From IMG/VR virus record IMGVR_UViG_3300028394_000194, positions 1 to 34,415 of that record: a stretch of DNA of 34,415 nucleotides; one strand, given 5' to 3'. This stretch comes from a virus. The notes under the pieces are model-generated. The model searched no databases, was not told the origin of the DNA, and saw only the letters and a program-made list of their open reading frames with translations. Positions 15,461-23,087 of the stretch are shown here, piece after piece. The position numbers and the translations under genes were made by a program. The first letter of the stretch is position 1; each line of letters begins with the position of its first letter.

Positions 15461-16807
15461 ATGGCTGAAACATTGTCTCCTAAAACTTCTCAAGCATTAG
15501 GGATTACAGACCCTTTGAAAGAACTTACGTCTAAAGCAGAAGAAGCTGGACGCAAAGAATTAGAAACCAGTTCAGCAGTTGAAAAATTAGAGATAAATAA
15601 AGCTGTTAGTGAAGCAGAGCGCACCCATGAAAAAGCTAAATCATTATTAGCTGGAACAGAAGAAGCTACTAAACGCCGAGAAGAAAGAGATGCGCCTATA
15701 AAAGAACAAAAAAGCAAAATTGACGATGCTTACATGAACGCTCACTTTGAGCCTAGCAGAGAGAATCTGCAAGACCAAGCTGCGTTGTTTTCCTTAATTA
15801 ACGTCATTGGCTTTGCTATTGGTGCTGGCGGTAAACAGAACGCTATGCTGGCTATGCACGCCATGAACGGCATGTTAGAAGGTCATCAGAAAGGCCGTGC
15901 TGACTTGTTTAAACAAGAGCAAATCAAGTTTGAAAAGAACTTTAAAGCATTGCAACAAAAAGCTACGTTTTTAGAGTCTGAATTACGTCATTCGTTAGAA
16001 GATTTTACCCGCGACAAACGCGCTGCTGATGAACGTGCAGCGGTTGCTTTTGCTGAGTCTGGCGCTAACTTTATGAAACAGTACGCAGAAAAGTACGGTC
16101 TTGTTGAAGCGCACAAAAGGGCAGTAGAAGTTAAAAGGTCTGCTGACAAAGCGGTAGCAGATTATGAAAGAGACCAGCGTAGAAATCAAGAAAAGATAGA
16201 AGCTGAAGGTCGTCATTTAGCAGATGCGAAAGAGTTAAGACGGTTTGCTGCAAGCCTTAAAACGCCTGCTGCTGGTGTTTCTCAAGAATTGCCAAAAGAC
16301 ACTAAGACCAAAGATGAACACAGGTTTAGGCATGTAGCAAAAGAAAACGTAAATTCTATTTTGGAAGATTTGCAAGACCCACAAATTAGAAAATTGATTG
16401 GCCCTCAAAACCAATATATACCAGACGTAATTTTGAACTTGCAAGATAAATATCCTGCACTGGCTCAAAAGTTAGCAAAGTTTCAGTCGCAAGAATTCCT
16501 AATTGGCGGCAAGGCTCTTACGTTGTCTGAACAAAAAATACTTGGCCCAATTTACAATTGGCGCAACTTGACTGCAAAAGGATTAGAAGACAACTTGAAA
16601 GAAGCAGTTGATGAGATGGGCTATCAACAAGACATTTTAGAAGCAGAGTACCCCGGATTTAAGGGATTGACTAAGCGTTATTCTAGTGTTGCAAAAAGCG
16701 GAGAAACACCAAGAAGGTCTTTTAACTCTATTCAAGAAGCAGAGGCTGCTAACCTTGATAAAGGAACAAAAATTCTTGTTGGCGGCAAACCAGCAACCGT
16801 GGAGTAA
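15461..16807 (+). CDS. Putative coiled-coil ejection protein
   Basis: 448 residues from the ATG at 15461, which has GAGGT eight bases upstream; a TTG at 15449 is rejected. Charged coiled coil at about 20-90 and again at about 150-265. In between is a short hydrophobic stretch (ALFSLINVIGFAIGAGG, about 106-122) that could contact membrane. The C-terminal region is mixed and ends in GGKPATVE. No catalytic motif. It is part of the block of four long genes with a helical build that I interpret as internal virion proteins; individual roles cannot be told from sequence. Confidence 0.55.
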   Translation: MAETLSPKTSQALGITDPLKELTSKAEEAGRKELETSSAVEKLEINKAVSEAERTHEKAKSLLAGTEEATKRREERDAPIKEQKSKIDDAYMNAHFEPSRENLQDQAALFSLINVIGFAIGAGGKQNAMLAMHAMNGMLEGHQKGRADLFKQEQIKFEKNFKALQQKATFLESELRHSLEDFTRDKRAADERAAVAFAESGANFMKQYAEKYGLVEAHKRAVEVKRSADKAVADYERDQRRNQEKIEAEGRHLADAKELRRFAASLKTPAAGVSQELPKDTKTKDEHRFRHVAKENVNSILEDLQDPQIRKLIGPQNQYIPDVILNLQDKYPALAQKLAKFQSQEFLIGGKALTLSEQKILGPIYNWRNLTAKGLEDNLKEAVDEMGYQQDILEAEYPGFKGLTKRYSSVAKSGETPRRSFNSIQEAEAANLDKGTKILVGGKPATVE

Positions 16808-16810
16808 TTT

Positions 16811-18694
16811 ATGGCTATCAAATTTGATGAACCAACTACTGCAAAAAGCAGAATAAAGTTTGATGAATCTGCGCCTGCTAAACAAACATCTCCTGTTGCC
16901 GAACCTACTGTTGGAGAAAAAATTGGCGCTGGTGCTTTAGGTCTTGGAACTGGAATTGTTGGAATTCCGGGTGACATTGAATCCATGTTTACTCCAGAAG
17001 CAAAAGGCGAATTGGCTGGATATGAAACAATTTTTCCAACCACAAAAGAATTTCAAAAAGGTTATGAAAGACTTAGGGGCGAAAAAATAAAACCAGAATT
17101 AGAAAGCTATGTAAAAGCGGGTGAACTTGTTCCTGCTGTAGCTGCTGGTGGAAAAGCCTTGCTTGGTCTTGGAAAGTACGGATTTGGAAAAGCGGCTGAC
17201 CTTGGTAGTATGTTGTTAGGAAGAAAGACAGCAGGCCAAGCTGGTCAAGTTGGAAAAGAAGCCGCTGCTGTTGGTACTGGAGCAGAAAAAGCACTTACTC
17301 AACAAGAGTCAGAAACAAGAAGGTTACTTGCAAAAGAGCAGGAAGCCCGTGCAGCATCTACAAAAAGCCAAGCTGAACGTCAAGCAATGGCAGAAACAGC
17401 GGCAGCAAAAACAGCACCAAAAGGTGAACGTTCATTGCGTGAACTGGTTGGAGTTAAGACATTGCCAGAAGCTGGTGGGTTCAAACCTATTCCTCAAACT
17501 CCTACTCAAGTGGGTAATTTTGTTCGACAACAAGCTGAGAACTTTGTTAAATCTATTAAGTCTCAGAGAGATGCTGCTGCCAAAACTGGATTTGCAAACG
17601 CCAAGAATGAGGCAGCGTTAAAACAGAGTCTTGGTCAGTATGTTGATACACAACCATTGGTTAGAGAGATTGACAGTCTTATAGCCAAGGGTGGCTCTAG
17701 TGATTACATCCGTTCTATCTCTCAGCTTAAAAATGACTTAGCAGTTACCAGAGATTTTGAAGGTTTAGAAGTTATTAGGCGCAGACTTGGTGATGCAGCT
17801 TTTGGTTTGCCAGAAGAAGGATACAAAGCTATTGGTCAAGGTTTTGCCAAAGACATGTACAAAAACTTGTCTGGCGAGATGAAAAAGTATTCATCTGACT
17901 TTGAAAAGTACCTTGAAGACTACGCACGATTGTCCAAAAACATAGAGGCTCATGGCACAAAAGTTGGCAAAGGTTTGACAGAGACACAAGACTCTGCTGG
18001 CAAATATTACGCTAAACCAGCCGAGCAAGTTGCTAATGATATCTTTAGCAGCCCGGAAAAGTACAAGCAGTTTGTGGACGCTGTTGGTGGTAATTTGGAA
18101 ATTGCTACTTCTGCTGGACGTAAGTTTTTTGCTGGCAAGCTAGAGGCTGCAAAGACACCAGAGGCCGTAGAGAAAATTTTAAAAGACAGCCGAGAATTGT
18201 TGCGTCAACCGGGCATGGCTGGTGCAAAACAAGACTTGGAAGCATACCTTGCGTCTTTACGTCAGGCTGGCAGAAAAACAGAGGCTGCTACCGCAATATC
18301 AGCAGAAGCCAAAGGCGCACAAGAAGCTATTGCCAAAGAGTTGAAAGACTTAGACAAAGTGGCTACAGAAAAGCTGAAAGGCATTGCTGGAGCAAAAACC
18401 TTGATGTCTGACGCAGTTTCAGCGTTGTCTTCTGCTAAACCGGGCAAAGCCATTGAAACTTTTGAAAGCACTGTGTTGCCAAAAATACGGGATGCAGAAG
18501 CAAAAGCGGGTACAAAGCTATTGTCTGAACAACAAATTGAGACTTTGCGTCAGCAAGTACAGAGGCTTGAGCAAATTTCAGACAAGACAACCAGAGCCAG
18601 AATCATCTCTGGAGTTATAGCTGGTTACCTTCTTGGAGAAACTGCCGTTGACAAATTACGCAGATTAGGCGGTATGCCCGGAGTAGGACAATGA
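16811..18694 (+). CDS. Putative internal virion/ejection protein
   Basis: 627 residues. Near the N terminus a Gly-rich hydrophobic hairpin-like segment (IGAGALGLGTGIVGIPGDIE, about 37-56) precedes a long mostly helical body rich in Lys, Glu and Ala (about 170-610), including coiled-coil stretches. A final hydrophobic segment (IISGVIAGYLLGETAV, about 598-613) lies near the C terminus. Hydrophobic ends around a helical rod fit a protein ejected into the cell envelope. GGAG precedes the ATG. The stop overlaps the next start (ATGA). Confidence 0.55.
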   Translation: MAIKFDEPTTAKSRIKFDESAPAKQTSPVAEPTVGEKIGAGALGLGTGIVGIPGDIESMFTPEAKGELAGYETIFPTTKEFQKGYERLRGEKIKPELESYVKAGELVPAVAAGGKALLGLGKYGFGKAADLGSMLLGRKTAGQAGQVGKEAAAVGTGAEKALTQQESETRRLLAKEQEARAASTKSQAERQAMAETAAAKTAPKGERSLRELVGVKTLPEAGGFKPIPQTPTQVGNFVRQQAENFVKSIKSQRDAAAKTGFANAKNEAALKQSLGQYVDTQPLVREIDSLIAKGGSSDYIRSISQLKNDLAVTRDFEGLEVIRRRLGDAAFGLPEEGYKAIGQGFAKDMYKNLSGEMKKYSSDFEKYLEDYARLSKNIEAHGTKVGKGLTETQDSAGKYYAKPAEQVANDIFSSPEKYKQFVDAVGGNLEIATSAGRKFFAGKLEAAKTPEAVEKILKDSRELLRQPGMAGAKQDLEAYLASLRQAGRKTEAATAISAEAKGAQEAIAKELKDLDKVATEKLKGIAGAKTLMSDAVSALSSAKPGKAIETFESTVLPKIRDAEAKAGTKLLSEQQIETLRQQVQRLEQISDKTTRARIISGVIAGYLLGETAVDKLRRLGGMPGVGQ

Positions 18695-18897
18695 GCAAGA
18701 AACAAAAAGGCATCAATCCTGAGTTGGAGAAGGCCATCAATAGCCTGATGGACTCTGTTACCAATGACCCTACCGCCTCTATTACGGACAAAATGCGGGT
18801 AATTGACCGTGCTTTGAAGCTAGAGCAGTTGAAGCTGAAAGACTCTGACTCCGAATGGGGTAGCGGGTTTGGGTTAGACGATGATGATGAGAAGTGA
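18691..18897 (+). CDS. Small acidic hypothetical protein
   Basis: 68 residues. A helical middle (TDKMRVIDRALKLEQLKLKD, about 34-53) is followed by a very acidic tail, GLDDDDEK. GGAGTAGGA lies before the ATG, which overlaps the previous stop. No domain recognised; it sits between the ejection proteins and the lysis block. Small acidic helical proteins at this place are common in related phages, without known function. Confidence 0.65.
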   Translation: MSKKQKGINPELEKAINSLMDSVTNDPTASITDKMRVIDRALKLEQLKLKDSDSEWGSGFGLDDDDEK

Positions 18898-18935
18898 TAA
18901 CATGATTACTTCTCAACAGAAAGAGGGTATTTATC

Positions 18936-19169
18936 ATGGATGCAACCGCAGTAGTCCGCATAGCGTTAGGTGTCATATCAGACCGTCTAATAACTATACT
19001 CGCACTCTTAACTTCGTTTGGCCTCGGATGCTGGACAATGTGGGGTCTGGGATGGGAGCGTGTCTCAGCACTAGCAATTTATGTAGTTTTCGCGTATCTT
19101 GTAGTAACCTCAAAGGAGAAGAGTAATGTCAGTACAACGTCCTCACGACATAAATCAGCAGATAGCTAA
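18936..19169 (+). CDS. Small two-helix membrane protein (holin candidate)
   Basis: 77 residues with two transmembrane helices (about 15-33, LITILALLTSFGLGCWTMW, and 41-58, VSALAIYVVFAYLVVTS) and a hydrophilic Lys/Ser C-terminal tail. GAGGGT precedes the ATG. It overlaps the next gene by 44 bp, in a different frame. By size and topology it fits a class II holin, but the three-helix protein at 19696 is a better match to a named holin family, so this could be an antiholin or an unrelated membrane protein. Confidence 0.65.
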   Translation: MDATAVVRIALGVISDRLITILALLTSFGLGCWTMWGLGWERVSALAIYVVFAYLVVTSKEKSNVSTTSSRHKSADS

Positions 19170-19335
19170 ATCAACCCGTCCTCAGTTGCCCCGTGATGGC
19201 AGCAAAGATATGGAGCGTTGGCAGCCGGGTCAGCTTCCCAAGGGAGGTTTTCGCTCTGTGTTTGATTTCTCAGGCACACCCACCTATGACACTAAGAAAA
19301 GCCCCACTGAAGGCGGCGGCTGCAAGGTGTACTAA
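19126..19335 (+). CDS. Hypothetical small protein in the lysis block
   Basis: 69 residues, hydrophilic, rich in Pro, Gly, Lys and Asp, with no membrane segment. AAGGAG lies at 19113-19118 inside the 3' end of the preceding gene, indicating real initiation within the overlap. Motif-like stretches are WQPGQLPKGGFRSVFDFSG (about 32-50) and the end GGGCKVY. The stop overlaps the next start (TAATGG). No family recognised. Confidence 0.6.
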   Translation: MSVQRPHDINQQIAKSTRPQLPRDGSKDMERWQPGQLPKGGFRSVFDFSGTPTYDTKKSPTEGGGCKVY

Positions 19336-19685
19336 TGGCTAACAATATTGCTTTCCAAGCACAGGGAAAGACGTATAAGGCTAACGCTACTACGGCTTCC
19401 CAGATTATCAGCATTACCGCTGATAGCCCTTGCAATCAGCTAATGGTGGCTAACCACCAGCCTGCTGGAACTACTGGACAGCCGGTGTATTTTTATGTGA
19501 GTTCCAACTCTAGCGCTACTATTGCAGCGCCAGCTAACGGTTCTCCGCAGTACGCACTTGTTTCTGTTCCAGCAAGCATCAGAGTCTTTACTGTGCCTAC
19601 TCAGTTTGGCTCTAGCCCTTTGTACATTGCGTTTATTGGTGCAGCAGCTTCTGAATGCTACTTTACCCCCGGCGAGGGTGTCTAA
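19335..19685 (+). CDS. Small beta-sandwich-like protein, copy B
   Basis: 116 residues, Ala/Ser/Thr-rich with regular strands, start MANNIAFQAQGKTYKA and end SECYFTPGEGV. The pattern VSVPASIRVFTVPTQFG then YIAFIG near the C terminus is one I recall from a small uncharacterised phage family. The end and length resemble the protein at 10433-10765, so the phage may carry two diverged copies, one beside the fibres and one beside lysis genes. AAGGTG precedes the ATG. Probably a virion surface protein rather than a lysis factor. Confidence 0.65.
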   Translation: MANNIAFQAQGKTYKANATTASQIISITADSPCNQLMVANHQPAGTTGQPVYFYVSSNSSATIAAPANGSPQYALVSVPASIRVFTVPTQFGSSPLYIAFIGAAASECYFTPGEGV

Positions 19686-19695
19686 GGTGTAACCT

Positions 19696-20100
19696 ATGCT
19701 TGACCCTGTATCCGCTATTTTTGAAGTTGGCAGCAAAGTCTTAGACCGAATTCTGCCTGACCCTGCACAGCAGGCCGCTGCCAAGCTGGAGTTAATGAAA
19801 CTCCAACAGAACGGCGAGTTAGCCCAGATTACGGGTCAGATGGACATCAATAAGGTTGAGGCAGCAAGTTCTTCTTTGTTTGTGAGCGGCTGGAGGCCAG
19901 CTATCGGCTGGATATGTGGTGCAGGGTTTGCCGTTCAATTTGTCATTGGGCCTCTGGCTGAGTGGGGTTCTGCGCTCTACGGTCACCCCGTTAAGTTTCC
20001 GCAGATGGATACCGGCACGATGATGCCTCTGCTCTTAGGTATGCTTGGCTTGGGTGGTTTGCGTACTGCGGAGAAGCTGGCAGATAAGGCGGCAAAATGA
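19696..20100 (+). CDS. Three-helix holin-like protein
   Basis: 134 residues. The N-terminal amphipathic helix and Gln/Lys-rich region (about 1-55) leads to FVSGWRPAIGWICG (about 62-75), followed by hydrophobic helices (about 68-86 and 109-122). This W-R-P-x-x-G-W signature is typical of the GTA-type three-helix holin family. Holins permeabilise the inner membrane so the endolysin downstream can reach the peptidoglycan. AAGGTG precedes the ATG; the stop overlaps the next start (ATGA). Position two genes before the peptidase supports the role. Confidence 0.75.
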   Translation: MLDPVSAIFEVGSKVLDRILPDPAQQAAAKLELMKLQQNGELAQITGQMDINKVEAASSSLFVSGWRPAIGWICGAGFAVQFVIGPLAEWGSALYGHPVKFPQMDTGTMMPLLLGMLGLGGLRTAEKLADKAAK

Positions 20101-20321
20101 AAGCAAAACTTACCTTTCTTGTTACCCTGATGGTCAGCTTTACCCTTTGCGTGGTTATCATCGGTATGGTGGCTGTGCTGATGGCGGGTTTGTTTGACCC
20201 CCTTGTGGACAATGCCGAAATATTCAAACTTATTTCCCCCGCATTTCAAACCATTGTGGGTGGGTTTATCGGCTTGCTGGCTGGGGTGAAGCTGTCCCAC
20301 GGTGAAGAGAGTCTTAAATGA
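20097..20321 (+). CDS. Small membrane protein of the lysis block
   Basis: 74 residues with two membrane helices (about 5-31 and 48-63), a periplasm-sized polar loop between them, and a charged end HGEESLK. Overlaps the holin-like gene at its start and the peptidase at its end, ATGA in both cases, so all three are made together. It may modulate the holin (antiholin) or act as a second membrane component; no family motif decides this. Confidence 0.65.
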   Translation: MKAKLTFLVTLMVSFTLCVVIIGMVAVLMAGLFDPLVDNAEIFKLISPAFQTIVGGFIGLLAGVKLSHGEESLK

Positions 20322-20746
20322 ACCTAACCGAACACTTCACTCTTGAAGAACTGACCATCACAGACCACCGAGAGTTTGACAATACACCCAATGAAACAGA
20401 GCGAGCAAATTTGGTGCGACTGGCTGGCTTACTGGAGTTGGTCAAGGTGGAACTTGGAGGTAAACCCGTCATGGTCAACTCTGCATTTCGGTCTAAACAA
20501 GTCAACGATGCGGTTGGTTCCAAAGACACCAGCCAGCATCGGCTTGGTTGCGCTGCGGACATCCGTGTACCCGGCATAACTCCTGATGAAGTGGTGAAAG
20601 CAATCATTGCTGCCAAGCTGCCTTTTGACCAACTAATCCGTGAGTTTGACCGCTGGACACACATCTCTGTCCCCAATGAAAAAAGTGCAAAGCCTAGAGG
20701 TCAGGTGCTAATCATTGATAAGAAAGGGACACGCTTGTATGCCTAA
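20318..20746 (+). CDS. Endolysin, M15-type zinc peptidase
   Basis: 142 residues. It should cut the peptide part of host peptidoglycan (D-Ala carboxypeptidase or L-Ala-D-Glu endopeptidase type) at the end of infection. The zinc site is visible: H74 in SQHRLGCAADI, D81, and H115 in RWTHISV, with the preceding SAFRSKQVN segment (about 55-63) that normally leads into it. Length fits the single-domain phage M15 proteins; no separate wall-binding domain. No signal peptide, so it depends on a holin, and holin-like genes lie immediately upstream with start/stop overlaps. Confidence 0.85.
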   Translation: MNLTEHFTLEELTITDHREFDNTPNETERANLVRLAGLLELVKVELGGKPVMVNSAFRSKQVNDAVGSKDTSQHRLGCAADIRVPGITPDEVVKAIIAAKLPFDQLIREFDRWTHISVPNEKSAKPRGQVLIIDKKGTRLYA

Positions 20747-20969
20747 GAAAAAGTTTCCTAATCTTTCTGTTGGCAGAGGTGAGAAGCTATCTGTCAAGAA
20801 GGGTGGTGGCTTGACCGCCAAGGGTAGAGCAAAGGCAAATAGGGCTACTGGTAGTAACCTCAAAGCCCCTACCAAGTCTGGCCCCCGTCATAAATCGTTC
20901 TGCGCCCGGTCTAAGAGTTGGACAGGTGAGCGGGGCAAGGCTGCTAGAAAACGCTGGGGTTGCAGATGA
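20739..20969 (+). CDS. Small very basic protein
   Basis: 76 residues from the ATG at 20739, which overlaps the endolysin 3' end by 8 bp. About one third are Lys/Arg, in a pattern GGGLTAKGRAKANRATGSNL (about 28-47) followed by SGPRHKSFCARSKSWTG; I associate this with an uncharacterised phage family (possibly DUF6321, from memory). Strong positive charge predicts nucleic-acid binding, perhaps on packaged DNA. The stop overlaps the following ATG (ATGA). Confidence 0.7.
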   Translation: MPKKKFPNLSVGRGEKLSVKKGGGLTAKGRAKANRATGSNLKAPTKSGPRHKSFCARSKSWTGERGKAARKRWGCR

Positions 20970-21109
20970 AAACACCAAAAGCTAAACGTGGTTTGTACTA
21001 CAACATTAACAAGCGCAGGAAAGCTGGCCTGCCAGCAAAAAGACCCGGACAGAAAGGTTACCCTACTGCCGCATCTTTTCGCAAAGCAGCCAAGACAGCT
21101 AAACGCTGA
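20966..21109 (+). CDS. Small very basic protein, last gene of the rightward unit
   Basis: 47 residues, MKTPKAKRGLYYNINKRRKA start, ending SFRKAAKTAKR; about 15 Lys/Arg and no acidic residue. Start overlaps the preceding stop. The pattern AGLPAKRPGQKGYPTAASFR (about 20-39) is one I have seen repeatedly at this place in phage genomes, without known function. Its 3' end overlaps, in antisense, the last 11 bp of the methyltransferase gene, so the two long transcription units converge here. Confidence 0.7.
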   Translation: MKTPKAKRGLYYNINKRRKAGLPAKRPGQKGYPTAASFRKAAKTAKR

Positions 21110-21656
21110 CCTTCTGAACAGCTAACTGGTAGTTCTTTACAATTACCTTTAACTGTCCGCTGTAAGCCTTGAGAAAGGCATCTACCGCTGCGCCTACGCC
21201 TGCACCGCCTGCGTAGTCATCAAACAGCATCACGCCTTCTGGCTCCAATAACTTAAATGCGAGACAAGCATCCAACAGAACTTCTGGAGTCTGGTGGTTG
21301 CCATCCACATAAATGAAATCAAACGTAAAGTCCAAGTACACCAACTCGCTCAAGGCCTCCCAAGATGTCTTGGCTATCACCTCAACAGCTTGGTCTGTTC
21401 CTTTTACCTCCGCTACATTGGCATCAAAAGTCTTTCTCAAGTCTGTTAGGTCAAGTGCTGCGTGTTCCTCTCCACCTTCAAAGGTATCCACGCATACAAG
21501 CGTCCCTTCTTTGTCCAGCATGTTCTGAAGTATCCAGCAAGTTGACCTACCTTCAAAACTTCCTATCTCTAGGAAAGCTTCTGTTGAAGGCAGCTTTGTC
21601 TTGATGTACTGGAAGTTAGGGATGGTGTTGCTAAACCAATCTTGCGTGAATTTCAT
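21099..21656 (-). CDS. SAM-dependent methyltransferase (class I)
   Basis: 185 residues. Motif I for S-adenosylmethionine binding is EIGSFEGRS (about 30-38); the acidic residue after beta-2 is D57 in CVDTF; FIYVDGNH (about 114-121) and LLEPEGVMLFDDY (about 136-148) give strands 4 and 5 with D117/D146-D147. This D-x-N-H and DDY pattern matches the Methyltransf_24 type, which usually acts on small molecules or sugars rather than DNA, and it lacks a DNA-methylase DPPY/PC motif. The start overlaps the stop of the glycosyltransferase upstream, suggesting joint action on a glycan. Last gene of the leftward unit. Confidence 0.8.
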   Translation of the reverse strand: MKFTQDWFSNTIPNFQYIKTKLPSTEAFLEIGSFEGRSTCWILQNMLDKEGTLVCVDTFEGGEEHAALDLTDLRKTFDANVAEVKGTDQAVEVIAKTSWEALSELVYLDFTFDFIYVDGNHQTPEVLLDACLAFKLLEPEGVMLFDDYAGGAGVGAAVDAFLKAYSGQLKVIVKNYQLAVQKVSV

Positions 21657-22435
21657 TATGGCGCTGGCAGTAAGCCACCCTCAAAGAGATAGGTTCCAAA
21701 GTGGCCTAGACGTACCCAAGGTGCTGCGTAAATCTTATGCCCGTTAAGACGCGCTACCCGGCAGAAATGATAGTCCTCTGACAGCAGCCTCTCTGTCTCT
21801 GGCTCTATGCTGCAAGCAAAGTATTCAATGATAGGCTCTTGGCCTAAGTCACCAGCAAGGATGGTTACGTCATTCTTGTAGCTAGATACCTTGTCTTTAA
21901 GGTCATCAAACACTTCACGCTTGATAAGCATAAAACCAGTGCCGCCTGCCCATATCTCTACAGGCTTGTCCACAGGCACAGTGACTGCACCTTCGTAACC
22001 CACAAGATTGACCACCAGAGAGCCTGTACGCTTTGGCAGTTCCTTCCAGTCTGTACCTTCGTGTACTGCTTTTTCTACGCCTTGCCAGTTGATTTCCTTC
22101 TTAGGGTAGATGCCGCAGATGATGCCTTTGTCTGCATGAATCATAGGAGGGATGTCGTTGGCATCAAACTTAATGTCTGCGTCAATGAACAGCAAGTGAG
22201 TGCAGGGTGTTTTTAGGAACTGGTGGACAAGAGCATTCCTGCCACGCTGGATAAGTGATTCGTTGAACATGCTGGAGAAGGACATATCCCACCCGCAGTT
22301 CTTCATCACGTTAGTCATAGCAATGAGGCTATTTGTAAAGTAGCCTGTACACATGCCGCCGTACATAGGAGTAGCCACAAAGATGTGTGGTTTAACTGCT
22401 TCTGTTGTTTCCATAACTTTGCCGCCTTCAGCCAT
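21656..22435 (-). CDS. GT-A type glycosyltransferase-like protein
   Basis: 259 residues. It begins with a nucleotide-binding-like strand (HIFVATPMYGG, about 17-27) and contains LLFIDADIKFD (about 81-91) with the metal- and sugar-nucleotide-binding D-x-D at D85 and D87. WAGGTGFMLIKREVF (about 164-178) and a late EDYHFCRVARLNGHKIY (about 220-236) resemble acceptor-site regions of family-2 enzymes. AAAGGA lies seven bases before the ATG. Encoded with the methyltransferase (TAATG overlap), so it may modify a host glycan or phage component. Confidence 0.75.
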   Translation of the reverse strand: MAEGGKVMETTEAVKPHIFVATPMYGGMCTGYFTNSLIAMTNVMKNCGWDMSFSSMFNESLIQRGRNALVHQFLKTPCTHLLFIDADIKFDANDIPPMIHADKGIICGIYPKKEINWQGVEKAVHEGTDWKELPKRTGSLVVNLVGYEGAVTVPVDKPVEIWAGGTGFMLIKREVFDDLKDKVSSYKNDVTILAGDLGQEPIIEYFACSIEPETERLLSEDYHFCRVARLNGHKIYAAPWVRLGHFGTYLFEGGLLPAP

Positions 22436-22437
22436 TT

Positions 22438-22515
22438 TTAATCCTTTGAAATAAAACTCATACCATCTTCATAACCAGCCCGATAAGCCATTTCCCACAG
22501 TTGCTGTAGAGACAT
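22438..22515 (-). CDS. Short ORF, 25 residues
   Basis: Encodes MSLQQLWEMAYRAGYEDGMS plus five residues, filling the gap between the nuclease-like gene and the glycosyltransferase. The YRAGYEDG helix is like short conserved phage peptides I have seen elsewhere. There is no good ribosome site before its ATG; translation could be coupled to the gene ending 12 bases upstream. It contains the AAAGGA site of the next gene. Uncertain. Confidence 0.4.
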   Translation of the reverse strand: MSLQQLWEMAYRAGYEDGMSFISKD

Positions 22516-22526
22516 GTTTATCAGTT

Positions 22527-22847
22527 CTACGATATGTCCTCTATCCGCAAGACATACTTCTTTGTTTTCGCTGACTTGCGCCAGCCCCATACTTGTATCT
22601 TCCATCCTGCTTCCCTCACTTTCGGTAATAGTTCACTAGCCATAATCTTCTTTATCCTGTCACTCACCCCGGACGCAGTGGCCTGCACCGCTAATGTCTC
22701 ATCCCTCTTGATGGCAAGGATGTCGATAAACCCAAACAGGTCTTGCCGTATCCTTGCGTGAGGGTTCCACTTCTCAACGATAGCCACTGTGTAGCCTTGC
22801 TCTCGCAAGACTGCCAATGTCCTACTGGTGGGTGAGTCCTTTGCCAT
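22527..22847 (-). CDS. PD-(D/E)XK nuclease-like protein
   Basis: 106 residues. The core RQDLFGFIDILAIKRDETLA (about 34-53) and VQATASGVSDRIKKI (about 54-68) follows the restriction/resolvase-fold layout: an acidic residue at the end of a strand (D38/D43), then a second strand where E-x-K is expected. Here that strand reads V-Q-A-T, with Gln in place of Glu and no Lys, so activity may be altered or the family may use Gln. WGWRKSAKTKKYV at the C terminus is basic. Size fits Holliday-junction-resolvase-like or VRR-NUC-like proteins, and the recombination genes lie just upstream in the same operon. Confidence 0.6.
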   Translation of the reverse strand: MAKDSPTSRTLAVLREQGYTVAIVEKWNPHARIRQDLFGFIDILAIKRDETLAVQATASGVSDRIKKIMASELLPKVREAGWKIQVWGWRKSAKTKKYVLRIEDIS

Positions 22848-22860
22848 TAAAACTTTCTGT

Positions 22861-23067
22861 CTAATGTTTTCTTGTAGTGTTGGTGGTATGCCAATGTTTT
22901 TTTGCTTCCCTAACGGCAGAAAAATCTACTTTCATAAATTCCGATAGTTTTAGTGCTGACAACTTCGGTGTTTGACCAATGTCTTCTAACATCCTTTTCT
23001 CACCATTCTTTATTACCCACTGCGTTATGTCTTTTTCTCTCAAGGAGTTCAATTCTTCTTCAGTCAT
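22861..23067 (-). CDS. Hypothetical helical protein
   Basis: 68 residues, charged, start MTEEELNSLREKDITQWVIK. The first half is helical; the second, PKLSALKLSEFMKVDFSAVREAKK with a Lys/His/Thr end, has the spacing of a possible helix-turn-helix, but no signature is convincing. It lies between the single-strand-binding-like/HTH cluster and the nuclease-like gene and is co-directional with both. AT-rich. Function unknown. Confidence 0.5.
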   Translation of the reverse strand: MTEEELNSLREKDITQWVIKNGEKRMLEDIGQTPKLSALKLSEFMKVDFSAVREAKKHWHTTNTTRKH

Positions 23068-23087
23068 AATATTTAATCCTTTCTAAA

